From the NCBI GenBank assembly GCA_021734105.1, contig JAIPJP010000009.1, positions 1 through 34,074 on the forward strand: DNA of 34,074 nucleotides, written 5' to 3'. The DNA comes from Candidatus Woesearchaeota archaeon. GTDB taxonomy: Archaea; Nanobdellota; Nanobdellia; Woesearchaeales; SKGA01. The notes beneath the pieces were generated by a model. The model was not told the DNA's origin. It made no database searches and was given only the letters and a program-made list of their open reading frames with translations. The position numbers were made by a program, and so were the translations under genes. Positions within the stretch are counted from its first letter, which is position 1, and each line of letters begins with the position of its first letter. Shown one piece after another: positions 1 through 8,520 of the stretch.

Positions 1-423
1 ACAACAAAAGAGTAAAATGAGTTGTAACACATGTTCTATAAAACTTCCAACGCGAATATAACCTTTAATATGTAATGGAATTGGCCAAAAAGAAAGCCCT
101 TCTTTAGTGATTGCATCTAATAGTAAATGAGAAAAGACTCCTAAACCAAAGGCCATTCCAAAAACAGGCGATGATAATTCTACAACTATAAGAGTAATAA
201 GAAAGGCAAAAAGAAGTGAGTGAAAAAAACCCCTGTGCTTGAAAAGAAATCCTATAATTTTTACTCGTCGTCCGAGAAGAGATGTTGTCGTATCAATATC
301 GGGCAATAAGGACCCCACAACTGCTAAAAAAAGAACGATAAAACTATGTAGAATAGTGTCTACAAATGAAAAAAAGAAGAATCCTATAAGGAGTCCTGCC
401 AATAAATGTGTTCTTCCTTGCAT
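1..423 (-). CDS. DUF457/YdjM-like membrane-bound metal-dependent hydrolase, partial (C-terminus beyond window)
   Basis: The frame is open from the ATG at 423 to the window edge, giving 141 codons with no stop. Hydrophobic stretches alternate with polar motifs typical of the YdjM/DUF457 family: RTHLLAG near residue 4, a PDID motif at 41-44, HRGFFHS at 63-69, and SHLLLDA at 98-104. In this family such His and Asp residues are thought to bind a metal at the membrane face. The substrate is generally unknown, and bacterial YdjM was linked to membrane or SOS phenotypes. The start lies 5 bases after the stop of the RPA gene upstream, so the two are probably co-transcribed. The family call rests on motif order and hydrophobic pattern only. 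The C-terminal part is missing from the window. Confidence 0.8.
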   Translation of the reverse strand, partial: MQGRTHLLAGLLIGFFFFSFVDTILHSFIVLFLAVVGSLLPDIDTTTSLLGRRVKIIGFLFKHRGFFHSLLFAFLITLIVVELSSPVFGMAFGLGVFSHLLLDAITKEGLSFWPIPLHIKGYIRVGSFIEHVLQLILLFCC

Positions 424-428
424 AAGAT

Positions 429-1601
429 TTAATCAAGCGCTTTATCAATATCATCAATGCTAAGCAGTTCTTCGTCTTCATCACCAATAAGTTCTTCAGT
501 AACATTTTCAGCTGTTGGCAGTTCTTCTTTAACTGCAGGAGGCGTTTCTTCTTGCTTTGATTTATCTTCTGATGCATCTTGTTTTGTATTCTTAACAGCG
601 ACATCAGGTTTTACTTCTTTATCTTTCTCTGAGGTGCTAGTTGCTTCTAAAGATTCTTTTTGAGAACCTGTTGTGTCGGGTGTTTCTTGTGTTGTTTCTG
701 GTGGTTTGGGATTTGCTTCTATATTATAAAGCACTAATTCTTTAGTATTATATTGTTCATTGATTTTAACCCGTGCTCGAGCACCAATAATTCTTCCTAA
801 AAGATCTGTTTTAATTTGTTCCCAAGAATCCGCATCATCTCGAATCTTAAGAATTTCTTCATCACTTAGCGTAAGCAATGTTTGTAATTGTTCTTTCCAC
901 ACTGTTGCACGCATATTTCCTGTTTGATCATCAAGTAGAAGGTTCATTACATAGTTCGTGGTGGTTTTCCCGTCTGTTGTTCGCTCAAAGTATCGCGGGT
1001 CAAATGCTTGCACAATAGTTCCTAAGACTTGCACAAACGTATCGCTATCAGCAATGTCACCTATTTTTTTATTTGGCGCTTCTTGTTGCGCAGCGCGCAG
1101 GGGAACGTCTACTGTTTTTCCTTCTGGATTAACAATGATGTGTGATGCATTTCCCATGTGTAATTCAATTCGATCATTATTTTCTTTCGAATATGCGCTT
1201 TGCACTTCAAGAATATCTCCTTCATTCACCTTTGCTAAATAATCTGTTTTATCATTCCAAAAGGTGAGTCGCATAAATCCTGAGTCATCGCCTACAAAAA
1301 GACTGCCTACCTGTCCTTTACCATCTTGACCAAACATTCTAACTTCATATTTTCGAAGAACTTTAACTAAGGTAGTCACGTTTCGCATACCAGCTAATAC
1401 ATCTTTAAGCTTGACTGTTTGTGCTGGCGCGCTTCCTAAAGAGACTCCTAAGTCATTTGCAATAATATGGACTGCTCCTTCTTCACTAATAAGACCGCCT
1501 AGTGATTTAAGTTTCTCATCAACTTTTGTTTTGAGTTCTTCTTCGGTAATTTTTCCTGATGCTAGAATTTGAGTGGTAATTTGTTTTAATCGTTCATCCA
1601 T
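429..1601 (-). CDS. rpa: Archaeal replication protein A (ssDNA-binding, two OB folds)
   Basis: This 390-residue protein has a short helical N-terminal region (1-55), an OB fold at about 62-158 (VKLKDV followed by beta-strand patterns with GSLFVGDDSG and RLTFW), and a second OB fold at about 180-295 (VQVLGTIVQAF, then MRATVWKEQ). An acidic, low-complexity tail from 300 ends in a conserved-looking IDDIDKALD segment that may recruit partners. RPA binds single-stranded DNA in replication, repair and recombination. The residue order matches euryarchaeal and DPANN RPA rather than bacterial SSB, and this is the best phylogenetic clue in the window. The ATG start has a GAGG ribosome binding site 7 bases upstream and a TATA-like box at 1640-1648. 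No zinc finger is seen. Confidence 0.9.
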   Translation of the reverse strand: MDERLKQITTQILASGKITEEELKTKVDEKLKSLGGLISEEGAVHIIANDLGVSLGSAPAQTVKLKDVLAGMRNVTTLVKVLRKYEVRMFGQDGKGQVGSLFVGDDSGFMRLTFWNDKTDYLAKVNEGDILEVQSAYSKENNDRIELHMGNASHIIVNPEGKTVDVPLRAAQQEAPNKKIGDIADSDTFVQVLGTIVQAFDPRYFERTTDGKTTTNYVMNLLLDDQTGNMRATVWKEQLQTLLTLSDEEILKIRDDADSWEQIKTDLLGRIIGARARVKINEQYNTKELVLYNIEANPKPPETTQETPDTTGSQKESLEATSTSEKDKEVKPDVAVKNTKQDASEDKSKQEETPPAVKEELPTAENVTEELIGDEDEELLSIDDIDKALD

Positions 1602-1639
1602 GATAATCCCTCACTTGATGAAGTTTACAAAGAAAGGTT

Positions 1640-1648
1640 TATTTTTAA
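1640..1648 (-). promoter_or_regulatory. TATA-like box for RPA
   Basis: TTAAAAATA reads on the minus strand 39-47 bases before the RPA ATG. A start about 26 bases downstream would leave a leader of roughly 17 bases that contains the GTGAGG ribosome binding site. It suggests that RPA is transcribed separately from the surface-protein operon upstream. Confidence 0.5.
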
Positions 1649-1657
1649 GTCTTATGG

Positions 1658-2197
1658 CTACACTTCCAGTGCTCGCAAGAGTTTATTTATAAATGACTGT
1701 TCATAGCCACGAGCAAGGAGCATATTTGCTATCTGGTCATCTGTATAGCCTGCTTGTCTATATTGGTGCAAAGTAGGAAGAAGCTTCTCTACAGCCTCTT
1801 TATGTGTATGATGGAGGTGTCGGTATCTCCAGACGAGCAGAATACATAAACTTCCTAACAACAAAAAACCCGCTATAATAAAGAATTGTGTGAAAGTTGT
1901 TGAGTCGTCCAGCATCTCATCAGGAAAATCTGAAGAAAAATCTTGCCTTGAAGAATTGTTTCGAGTTGGAAACGATAATGAAGAATCATTATATGCTACA
2001 CTATCTTCTTGTAAGCCCGCAAGTGTCCCTCGATATGCTAAATCAACGTTAGTCTCGCAAAATGCGTAATAATCATCACCTAGTTCTGCTTTTGCTTGCT
2101 GTGGTGTGTCACAAATAGAAAAGTCAAATGCAAAAACAGTTGTTACTAAAAGTAAAAATATAATTCCCCATCCCACATATTTGTTTAAATGTTGCAT
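1658..2197 (-). CDS. Unrecognised single-pass membrane protein with cytosolic helical tail
   Basis: This 179-residue protein has an N-terminal hydrophobic signal (about 9-23, ending near VFAFD), then an extracytoplasmic Ser/Asn/Asp-rich region with two early cysteines. A second membrane segment lies at about 105-123 (FFIIAGFLLLGSLCILLVW). The basic, His-rich C-terminal region carries LHQYRQAGYTDDQIANMLL followed by GYEQSFINKLL, a short helical hairpin-like motif (G-Y/F...I...L...GY...I) that I cannot assign to a named family. The ATG overlaps the end of the 1276-residue peptidase-like gene by 13 bases, so this is the last gene of that operon and probably an accessory subunit. The inferred topology is N-terminus processed, middle outside, tail inside. 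Function unknown. Confidence 0.7.
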   Translation of the reverse strand: MQHLNKYVGWGIIFLLLVTTVFAFDFSICDTPQQAKAELGDDYYAFCETNVDLAYRGTLAGLQEDSVAYNDSSLSFPTRNNSSRQDFSSDFPDEMLDDSTTFTQFFIIAGFLLLGSLCILLVWRYRHLHHTHKEAVEKLLPTLHQYRQAGYTDDQIANMLLARGYEQSFINKLLRALEV

Positions 2198-5100
2198 GTT
2201 TTTGTCCTATAATCATCTGCATGCGTTCTACCATAATAACAACAAGATGACGTTGCTTGTGCATCCATTGCTTTTTCCCACATTTTTGTACCCATTTCAA
2301 AATGCCACCACTCCCAACCATATCGAACAAAACCAAAACCACACATAAATGTTTCTTGCTCAATATAAGATATTTGATTTTTTGATGCATCAAGTATGTT
2401 AATGTCTATTGCACCCCCAACCATGTGCGGACAAAGATACGGTTGTTCTTTTGTTTGGGGATCGCACGCCATGCTACGGTCAAATCCTGATTGTTCCCAA
2501 AGAGTATTTTGAATTTTCCAGGATCGATGAGCTTGTGAAATGACCATGGTCCAATCGTTAGCCTCTAATGCAGAAGATAATTGCTGTAAGGCAGTTACTA
2601 GTTGTTCATTCCCAGCGCAAATTTTTCCAACAGTTGTTGCTGATTCATCACAGATAATGTTTGGAATGCCTTGAATGTGATAAAGTGGTTCTGATGGTTG
2701 TAAGGGGTCGACAAGACCAGGGTATACAGCAAGATTGTTTGATGTTGGTGGCAAGAAATGATCCATACCAAGGAGAACGTTTTGATTGTATACACATACG
2801 TAGTCTTCTATATTTCTTGTTGAAAATTGTGTTCCTTGTTTGAGTAATTCGAATTGTTTTGAAGAAAGCGGTAGACCTGAATTATCTTTGGGACTGGTGA
2901 ACGTAAAAGTGCCTGTCGTTGATGCTTTTCCTCGGTTCCCATACTCATCAACAGGAATTATTCGGTAAAAATAAGGAGTGTTTTCTGCGAACGTATTGCC
3001 TGCTAAAGAGGGTTTGTTTATCCTGTACTTATAGGAAGTAATGCCATAACTTGCTGGTGTTTTGATGAGTTGTTCAAGCAGCAATGCTTGGTTGTTGATT
3101 GGAGTTTGTTCTAGTGCTGTTGCTGTTTGGACGGTTCTTGTTCCTAGGAGTTGAGTAAACGAAGGGTCTTGAGACACATCTATAATGAATGCATGTAAAG
3201 GTTCGTCGTGATTAATAAGATTCCAAGAAAGTGTTGCTGTATGAGTCAGTCCTACAATATCTTGTGATGAAGATAGCCAATTGAGATTTCCTGCAAAAAA
3301 ATCTTGTGCATCCACAAAATAAGGGTTTTGTAATGGCGTATTAAAACAAACACTTGTTGTTGTAGTTGTTACTATATTATCTTGTGGTGGTTGTGTATCA
3401 TCTAAATAAACGCTGAAGTTAAGTACGTCTCCTGTGCTTTGTATTGTTGCTTGAAATCCAAAGTAATGTTTGTTTGCTTTACAAGTGAGATGCGTATTAT
3501 TTTGTTGATAGGGTAACCATGAAAGTGCTGAGTAAGTATGTTTTAATAATCCGAAAGCAAGCACCGCTTCTCCTTTAACTGAATCTGCAGGTAATTCAGG
3601 AGTAATAAGATGCCAACCTTTTTTCTTTGATAAAATTTTATCCTCTCCTTTATCATTAACATAAAGACTTGCTGCTTTATTCCCATCTAACTCTAAGATA
3701 ATTGCTGATTTAGCTAAAGAAAGTTGTTCTGTTGGTATTGCAGGGTTAAAATCAAATTCATAAATAACATCATCCTCAGCAACAAATCTACCATCTGAGA
3801 AAAAAACCATTTTTTTTTCTGACTCACCACTTCCATTATAATAAGGAATGATAGGGCAAATACAGCCTTTTTGTTCGTTATAGCGACAATCTAATACTTG
3901 TTCAGCAATACTTGTTGCAAAAACATTATTTTTTGCTAGTAAAGTAATATGCACCGCATCATCATGCTCATTATTAAACTGCTCAACCACTTCTGTAACG
4001 CAGGTCTTGAGTTGATTATCACAAGCATAAACTTGTGGTAAAAAGTCTGTCGTAATTAAGTTCATTGCAGATAAATCAAGTCGTGTAGATGTACTAAATG
4101 CAGGATTAAGAGTAATTTCTGATGTTGATTGTAAAGACGTTAATGAAGAAAGGTCATTCCAGTTTGCATCAAAATAAGCTCTCCATGAACAATAAATTCC
4201 TTTTGCTCGTTCTGCATACTCGCAGGTTTTGTCTTGTAAGAAGTATCTTTTTCCACTTCCAATTACTTTATCATAACTTCCTTGATAAATGCAAAAAATA
4301 CAATTCCAAAAAACTTCAGGATCTTCTTGATAGGCAGAGCATTCTTCATAGAGTCCTACAACTGCGTGAGTGCCGGATAATGCTTCTTTATATGCAGCCA
4401 TATCTGTTGTTGCTGTGCAAGCAATTTGTGCTTCATCTGAAACAATCCATTGACTTTCACATTTGCATCCCGATGCGCAAGATTCTGGCCAACCGCATCC
4501 TGTAAGAGCGCTTTTTTGTTGAGAAGTACATTTATTGTTTTGTCCAAGACTTGATTCTAAAACAGCATGAGTAATAAGAAGCGCAGGATCAATACCTTCA
4601 GTAATGCCTTTTTCTATTGCTAAAGTATAATAATCTTGTTGTGGTGAGTTATAGGGTTGCTGTTGTAATTGTTGTAGATAATTATCCGAAGGCAAGTCAA
4701 TAGTTTCTGCGCTGCACCATTCAAAAGGTCCAACAAATGGAGGAATAGCACTCAAATCAGTAGGTAGTTTCGTATAGCCATTTGGTTGATAAATCGGTCG
4801 TAGAATTGTTTCTATTGCTGAGTGTTGTGAAGAAATAAATTTTTCTGGCAAATATTCCTTAACAAGTCCTTTTTGTGGCGTTGCGTGAATAATTATTGGT
4901 CGATTGGTTATATTATCTTTTGCCACATATAATGCAAGATAAATTCCTCCGGCGCTAATTGTTGAACCGTCTTCTAAGATTTTTTCTTGATCACGTATAA
5001 AAAATACATCGCCCACTTTTGCATCATTAAGAACTACTGTTTGCGTGCAGGCATCTCCTTTACAAATTGTTTGTTTACTTTGTGCTGCTTGAAAATATTG

Positions 5101-6015
5101 TGCTTGGCTAAGGCGCTCATTAAAAAAGGTTATGTTTGCGTGTTTCCCCACCCACCATAACCATCCGGCGCTATCAAAACCAGGCGATGTGCTTATTCGT
5201 TGGTTAAATCTATCTTCAGAAATTACTATATTTGAAAAAAAGGAATCATCACCTGCTGCAAGAGTTCTTACATCTTGTGGACAATAGGGAGATTCTCCAC
5301 TAATAATATAAGGATAGTTTTTATTTTGTAATTGATAAGTTTCATACAAGAGCGTTGCAACTTGTGAAAAACACTCCCCACTTGAACAAGTTATAGGTTT
5401 CTCAGCAGTATAAATTCCTAATGCCGTTTTAGGATATTGTTTTCGAACTAAAAATATGTTTTGACACGTATTCTCTGAAGTGGTAGAATCCTCAACACGT
5501 TTTGTTCCAGTAAATGGTAATGCTACTGATTCGCCTGCTGCTCGGATTACTAGTTCTTGTGGTGATTTTTGTTCAAAATTTAAATTGTATAAAAAGTATA
5601 ATGATCTTTCTGAGGGATAGTCTTGGAGATAATTAAAAAATAAATCATCAAAATAATTTGCAAAGGACGCAGTATAAGTTGGTAAACAATTAGATGTTTT
5701 AGAGTTATAATTTGGATATAAATGCGTGCCACAAGTTGAAGACATAATAGTTCCTGTTGGACTTAGTGGTTGATAAACTCCTCCTGATTGTATTACTGCA
5801 TATTTTGCAAAAGAAGCTGCATTTTCTGCAGCTAAATCAATATAAACATTTGCGCTTGTTGCTTGTTCTATTTTCATAAGAATATCATATTGGCTATTTC
5901 CTATATCGTTTTCTACAGAAGTAATTGAATTGTTTGTAATAAGAACTGCTGTTGCTATTAAAAAGAATAATGCGATAAGGGGTAATTGAACTCCTGCTTT
6001 TTTTCCTCGTATCAT
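2185..6015 (-). CDS. Surface protein with NlpC/P60-like (degenerate), lysozyme-like and M15 D,D-peptidase domains
   Basis: This is a 1276-residue membrane-anchored protein. The N-terminus MIRGKKAGVQLPLI leads into one membrane helix (about 12-28). Residues about 265-390 resemble NlpC/P60: FDSAGW sits where FDCSG is expected (Cys replaced by Ser282), GDVFF follows, GGIYL lacks the usual preceding His, and IIHATP follows. Residues about 460-585 look lysozyme/GH73-like (GIDPALLITHAVLESSLG, candidate acid Glu487). A fibronectin-III-like region spans about 920-1040. Residues 1135-1250 form an M15 (VanX/VanY) peptidase: the zinc motif PHMVGGAID supplies His1197 and Asp1204, and EWWHFE supplies Glu1235 and His1238. 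The spacing agrees with the family signature SxHxxGxAxD...ExxH. The start at 6015 forms an ATGA overlap with the gene upstream; a 15-codon longer frame is less likely. The M15 call is firm, the other domains are tentative. Probable substrate chemistry is D,D-dipeptide or peptidoglycan cleavage. Confidence 0.85.
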   Translation of the reverse strand: MIRGKKAGVQLPLIALFFLIATAVLITNNSITSVENDIGNSQYDILMKIEQATSANVYIDLAAENAASFAKYAVIQSGGVYQPLSPTGTIMSSTCGTHLYPNYNSKTSNCLPTYTASFANYFDDLFFNYLQDYPSERSLYFLYNLNFEQKSPQELVIRAAGESVALPFTGTKRVEDSTTSENTCQNIFLVRKQYPKTALGIYTAEKPITCSSGECFSQVATLLYETYQLQNKNYPYIISGESPYCPQDVRTLAAGDDSFFSNIVISEDRFNQRISTSPGFDSAGWLWWVGKHANITFFNERLSQAQYFQAAQSKQTICKGDACTQTVVLNDAKVGDVFFIRDQEKILEDGSTISAGGIYLALYVAKDNITNRPIIIHATPQKGLVKEYLPEKFISSQHSAIETILRPIYQPNGYTKLPTDLSAIPPFVGPFEWCSAETIDLPSDNYLQQLQQQPYNSPQQDYYTLAIEKGITEGIDPALLITHAVLESSLGQNNKCTSQQKSALTGCGWPESCASGCKCESQWIVSDEAQIACTATTDMAAYKEALSGTHAVVGLYEECSAYQEDPEVFWNCIFCIYQGSYDKVIGSGKRYFLQDKTCEYAERAKGIYCSWRAYFDANWNDLSSLTSLQSTSEITLNPAFSTSTRLDLSAMNLITTDFLPQVYACDNQLKTCVTEVVEQFNNEHDDAVHITLLAKNNVFATSIAEQVLDCRYNEQKGCICPIIPYYNGSGESEKKMVFFSDGRFVAEDDVIYEFDFNPAIPTEQLSLAKSAIILELDGNKAASLYVNDKGEDKILSKKKGWHLITPELPADSVKGEAVLAFGLLKHTYSALSWLPYQQNNTHLTCKANKHYFGFQATIQSTGDVLNFSVYLDDTQPPQDNIVTTTTTSVCFNTPLQNPYFVDAQDFFAGNLNWLSSSQDIVGLTHTATLSWNLINHDEPLHAFIIDVSQDPSFTQLLGTRTVQTATALEQTPINNQALLLEQLIKTPASYGITSYKYRINKPSLAGNTFAENTPYFYRIIPVDEYGNRGKASTTGTFTFTSPKDNSGLPLSSKQFELLKQGTQFSTRNIEDYVCVYNQNVLLGMDHFLPPTSNNLAVYPGLVDPLQPSEPLYHIQGIPNIICDESATTVGKICAGNEQLVTALQQLSSALEANDWTMVISQAHRSWKIQNTLWEQSGFDRSMACDPQTKEQPYLCPHMVGGAIDINILDASKNQISYIEQETFMCGFGFVRYGWEWWHFEMGTKMWEKAMDAQATSSCCYYGRTHADDYRTKTCNI

Positions 6016-6692
6016 GTTCCCACCACACCTTGTACTCCTGGTTTCACTGCTTGAGACCATACTTTTAGAACTGCATTTCGCATATTCGTTTTTGGTTGAT
6101 GAAGCTCGACAATAATAATAAATTCATTTGGTGCGAAGTTGCCTACTTGTTTTCCAGGAATAATTACTTGTGCTTGAAGTGGTTTCTCAATTGCTTTGTC
6201 TGATGGATGAGAAATCCTATAGACGTCTTGTTGAGTTGTAGTATCCACCAATCGAATAACATAATAAATATCTTTTGCATAATGTGGAGAATCAACTGCT
6301 AACTCTTCGCTAAGGACTTGATACTTGTTAAGCGTTGGTTCAAATGAATTTTGAATAAAATCGTTTTGAATAAGTATTCTCCTTTTTGTTAAATCTGAAT
6401 CTTTATGATGTACAAGCCAATTACTAAGCAGTATGTATTCTGCGATAAGTGATTGCGCATCTGTTGTCTTACCATCAAGAGTGATTGGTGTTTGCATATA
6501 CGTTTCTAATAGTCGTTGTTGTTCATAGAGTGTGTGGGCATCGTATGCCTCTTGAACTGTTGATTGTGCTACCAAAGTATTCACTTGATTAAATATAACA
6601 AAACCTATGATAATAAGTAAGAGCGCAAAAAATGCTGAAGCAACATCATCAGGCATCCAACCAACTCCTTTTTTGTTCATAGGCTTAATCAT
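6012..6692 (-). CDS. Unrecognised pseudopilin-like membrane protein, cysteine-free
   Basis: This 226-residue protein has the N-terminus MIKPMNKKGVGWMPDD followed by a hydrophobic helix (about 18-37). The basic NKKG placed just before the helix resembles archaeal class III prepilin signals. The remainder is a soluble ectodomain with a heptad-like region (about 38-70) and beta-rich second half, and it has no cysteine, unlike most neighbours. An AGGTGA ribosome binding site precedes the ATG at 6692. A second in-frame ATG four codons later also fits. It overlaps the previous gene by 8 bases and the next by ATGA, so translation is probably coupled within the operon that includes the M15 protein. 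Function unknown; a structural subunit is inferred. Confidence 0.75.
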   Translation of the reverse strand: MIKPMNKKGVGWMPDDVASAFFALLLIIIGFVIFNQVNTLVAQSTVQEAYDAHTLYEQQRLLETYMQTPITLDGKTTDAQSLIAEYILLSNWLVHHKDSDLTKRRILIQNDFIQNSFEPTLNKYQVLSEELAVDSPHYAKDIYYVIRLVDTTTQQDVYRISHPSDKAIEKPLQAQVIIPGKQVGNFAPNEFIIIVELHQPKTNMRNAVLKVWSQAVKPGVQGVVGT

Positions 6693-7512
6693 AGAATATC
6701 ACCTGAAGTTCTGCAGGATGTGTTTTTCCATAACTTGCTTTTGTTTGACAACTTCCTTTGTAATCAATAAGAAAGTCATTATAAGTGCAGGGGCCTTCTT
6801 TACTATAACAAAAATCGCTAAGATAAGGTGAAGGATTATATGATGTTGATGAAACACTTAATTTTAAAGAACAAGGACCAAAATTTGAACCGCTATATGT
6901 ACATTGCTCAATAGAGTTTTTTATTGCTAAAAAATCTTCGGGTTTAAGTAAAAGATGATTCTGAAAAAGATTGTCCCCTTGGTTTTCTGCTAAAGAAATA
7001 GCATTCTTTCTCATCTCACAGAGGTCTTCTTCATAAACTTCTTTTGCAAGTACGTATCTTGGTTGTAACGCGCGAGGTTTTTTCCCTGTTAGTGCATCAA
7101 CAGGAGTTCTTGTTTGGGAAAAGTCATCGAATAAAACTGCTCGACGAGAAGAAAAGGTAGGCATCGTTGTGGATAAAGGCTTAATAGTAACCGTTGCAGC
7201 GGGGGTACTTTCGCCTATAAAACAAGAGTGTAAATGTTCATTTGAAACTAATGATAAATCTATGATGTTGGGGTGTTGTTCTGTTTGTGTTGGCGTTGTT
7301 TGCTCAGTTAATGCAAAGCAAGTGTTTGTTATGCGAGCAATAAAAAGATCTTCTTTGAGTATTTCAGGTGTTGCGGTAAGTGAATTAAAAAATGATGCTC
7401 CAAAGCCCCAAATAGAAAAAACTAGCATGATAGCAAGAGCCAACCCTACAAGCCAATAAAATACTTTGCTTGTTGTAATTTCTTGTCCTTTTTTGTTAGT
7501 AAATAATCGCAT
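6685..7512 (-). CDS. Unrecognised pseudopilin-like membrane protein, cysteine-containing
   Basis: This 275-residue protein begins MRLFTNKKGQEITTSK, with the Gly-Gln of a typical class III cleavage site, followed by a membrane helix (about 19-42). The ectodomain contains eight cysteines (for example NTCF, HSCF, DLCE, EQCT, GPCS, DFCY, GPCT, GSCQ), suggesting disulfides outside the cell. It is the first gene of the operon 7512 to 1658. A TATA box lies at 7544-7551, and its start region shares 16 identical bases with the start of the other operon (12688-12703). It overlaps the next gene by 8 bases. No recognisable domain. The position and N-terminus suggest a subunit of the same surface assembly. 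Confidence 0.75.
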   Translation of the reverse strand: MRLFTNKKGQEITTSKVFYWLVGLALAIMLVFSIWGFGASFFNSLTATPEILKEDLFIARITNTCFALTEQTTPTQTEQHPNIIDLSLVSNEHLHSCFIGESTPAATVTIKPLSTTMPTFSSRRAVLFDDFSQTRTPVDALTGKKPRALQPRYVLAKEVYEEDLCEMRKNAISLAENQGDNLFQNHLLLKPEDFLAIKNSIEQCTYSGSNFGPCSLKLSVSSTSYNPSPYLSDFCYSKEGPCTYNDFLIDYKGSCQTKASYGKTHPAELQVIFYD

Positions 7513-7518
7513 AGCTAT
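7503..7518 (-). repeat. 16-base operon-start repeat, copy 1
   Basis: The minus strand reads ATAGCTATGCGATTAT here and again at 12688-12703. Each copy spans the start codon of the first gene of an operon, encoding MRL and the following aromatic position. Exact identity through the untranslated part as well as the codons suggests duplication or a conserved initiation context. Confidence 0.7.
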
Positions 7519-7543
7519 CTCAAGAAAATTATCGCAGTAAGTA

Positions 7544-7551
7544 CTTATATA
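7544..7551 (-). promoter_or_regulatory. TATA box for the 7512-1658 operon
   Basis: TATATAAG on the minus strand, 32-39 bases before the ATG at 7512, predicts a start near 7521 and a very short leader. It lies immediately downstream of the T8 tract that ends the preceding operon, as expected for a new transcription unit. Confidence 0.55.
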
Positions 7552-7581
7552 CCTTACCTTATAGAAAAACCACTCATAAGT

Positions 7582-7589
7582 AAAAAAAA
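7582..7589 (-). terminator. Oligo-T terminator after the 12697-7609 operon
   Basis: Eight consecutive T on the minus strand begin 20 bases after the stop of the 303-residue gene, with no hairpin. Archaeal RNA polymerase commonly terminates on such tracts. A new TATA box follows at once. Confidence 0.55.
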
Positions 7590-7608
7590 CCTTTGCTAAG
7601 GGTTAAGT

Positions 7609-8520
7609 TTATTGTAAGGATAATTGTGCTTGAGGATAGGTCTTCTTAACAGCATCGGCGAGTGCTATTCCTATCGTTCGTTGCAAACTAGAATCGCGAC
7701 GAAGTTCTCCAAATTGATCATGTTGTAATCCAAATGAAATATCTATGTGTGCTTGTGTTGTTTGAGGAAATGTTTTAGAGCCTCCTAAAGAAGAGTCAAT
7801 TAAACCTTGCAATGCACTCTGCACGTTTGTGGCAAGTAAAGTGACTGCATCAGAATTAAAGTTTGAATAATAAATACTGTGTGAATCATCATCTGAAAAA
7901 CTTAGTTGGATAAGAATTGTTGCTAAGTGAGATGATACTAGTTGAATTTGTTTGTCGCGAAGTTGATCAGTTAATGCTTGGTGTATAGTATTAAGAACCT
8001 GTGCATCACCACTATTTCCTGAATCAACAACTATTCCTATGCGAACATCTTTAAGTCCCGTGCTTAAAACTAAACTATCGTCAAATAAAAATGAGCCGTC
8101 ATGCACAGCATAAGCGTTCCCTTGTTTAGTAAGTAATATGTGGGCTGCATCAATAAGTAATTTATCTGGCAGAACCGCTTCTTGTGTGGTATAAAAAAAA
8201 TAATTTTGAAAGGTGTCGAGTCGCTCGGCTTTGTTTTCAGATATTTCTTCTTTTGCAACGACTCGCACAATATTATGTTCCATGTCGACATTTCGTTCTT
8301 GTAAGGAAACAGGATATCGATAGTTCACATCGTAAGGCGATGTGTGAATAGCGTCCATAGAAAGCGCGATGTTTTTTGCAAGAATGGTTGATTCTGCTGT
8401 TTGCGGATATAAATAAGCATTGACCACGGTAAACAAGGTGATACCAACAAGCGCGGCTATAAGAATGCCTCCGATGGTAGTAAGACTCCATTCTATTGAA
8501 CCTTTTTTGTTAAAAAACAT
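7609..8520 (-). CDS. Pseudopilin-like membrane protein with possible degenerate amidase_3 fold
   Basis: This 303-residue protein begins MFFNKKGSIEWSLTT and then has a membrane helix (about 14-36). Residues about 158-295 follow the strand/helix order of N-acetylmuramoyl-L-alanine amidase type 3: VRIGIVVDSGNSGD in place of the DPGHGG strand, ATILIQLSFSDD in place of the SIHAN strand, SIYYSNFNSDAVTLLATNVQ in the position of the YYS..S..LA..IQ helix, then HIDISFGLQHD and a final LADAVKKTYP helix. The zinc-binding histidines of active enzymes are absent from the first two motifs, so it would be catalytically dead if the assignment is right. The match is by eye and tentative. Its ATG shares one base with the stop of the previous gene (TAATG). 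It is the last gene of the seven-gene operon. Confidence 0.7.
   Translation of the reverse strand: MFFNKKGSIEWSLTTIGGILIAALVGITLFTVVNAYLYPQTAESTILAKNIALSMDAIHTSPYDVNYRYPVSLQERNVDMEHNIVRVVAKEEISENKAERLDTFQNYFFYTTQEAVLPDKLLIDAAHILLTKQGNAYAVHDGSFLFDDSLVLSTGLKDVRIGIVVDSGNSGDAQVLNTIHQALTDQLRDKQIQLVSSHLATILIQLSFSDDDSHSIYYSNFNSDAVTLLATNVQSALQGLIDSSLGGSKTFPQTTQAHIDISFGLQHDQFGELRRDSSLQRTIGIALADAVKKTYPQAQLSLQ

Noticed and set aside
4122-4505. 127-codon plus-strand frame
   Set aside because: Antisense to the M15 gene with no ribosome binding site and low-complexity Leu-rich translation; a shadow frame.
6016-6060. 15-codon N-terminal extension of the M15-containing protein
   Set aside because: The downstream ATG forms a classic ATGA overlap with the upstream stop and starts directly with a basic, class III-like segment.
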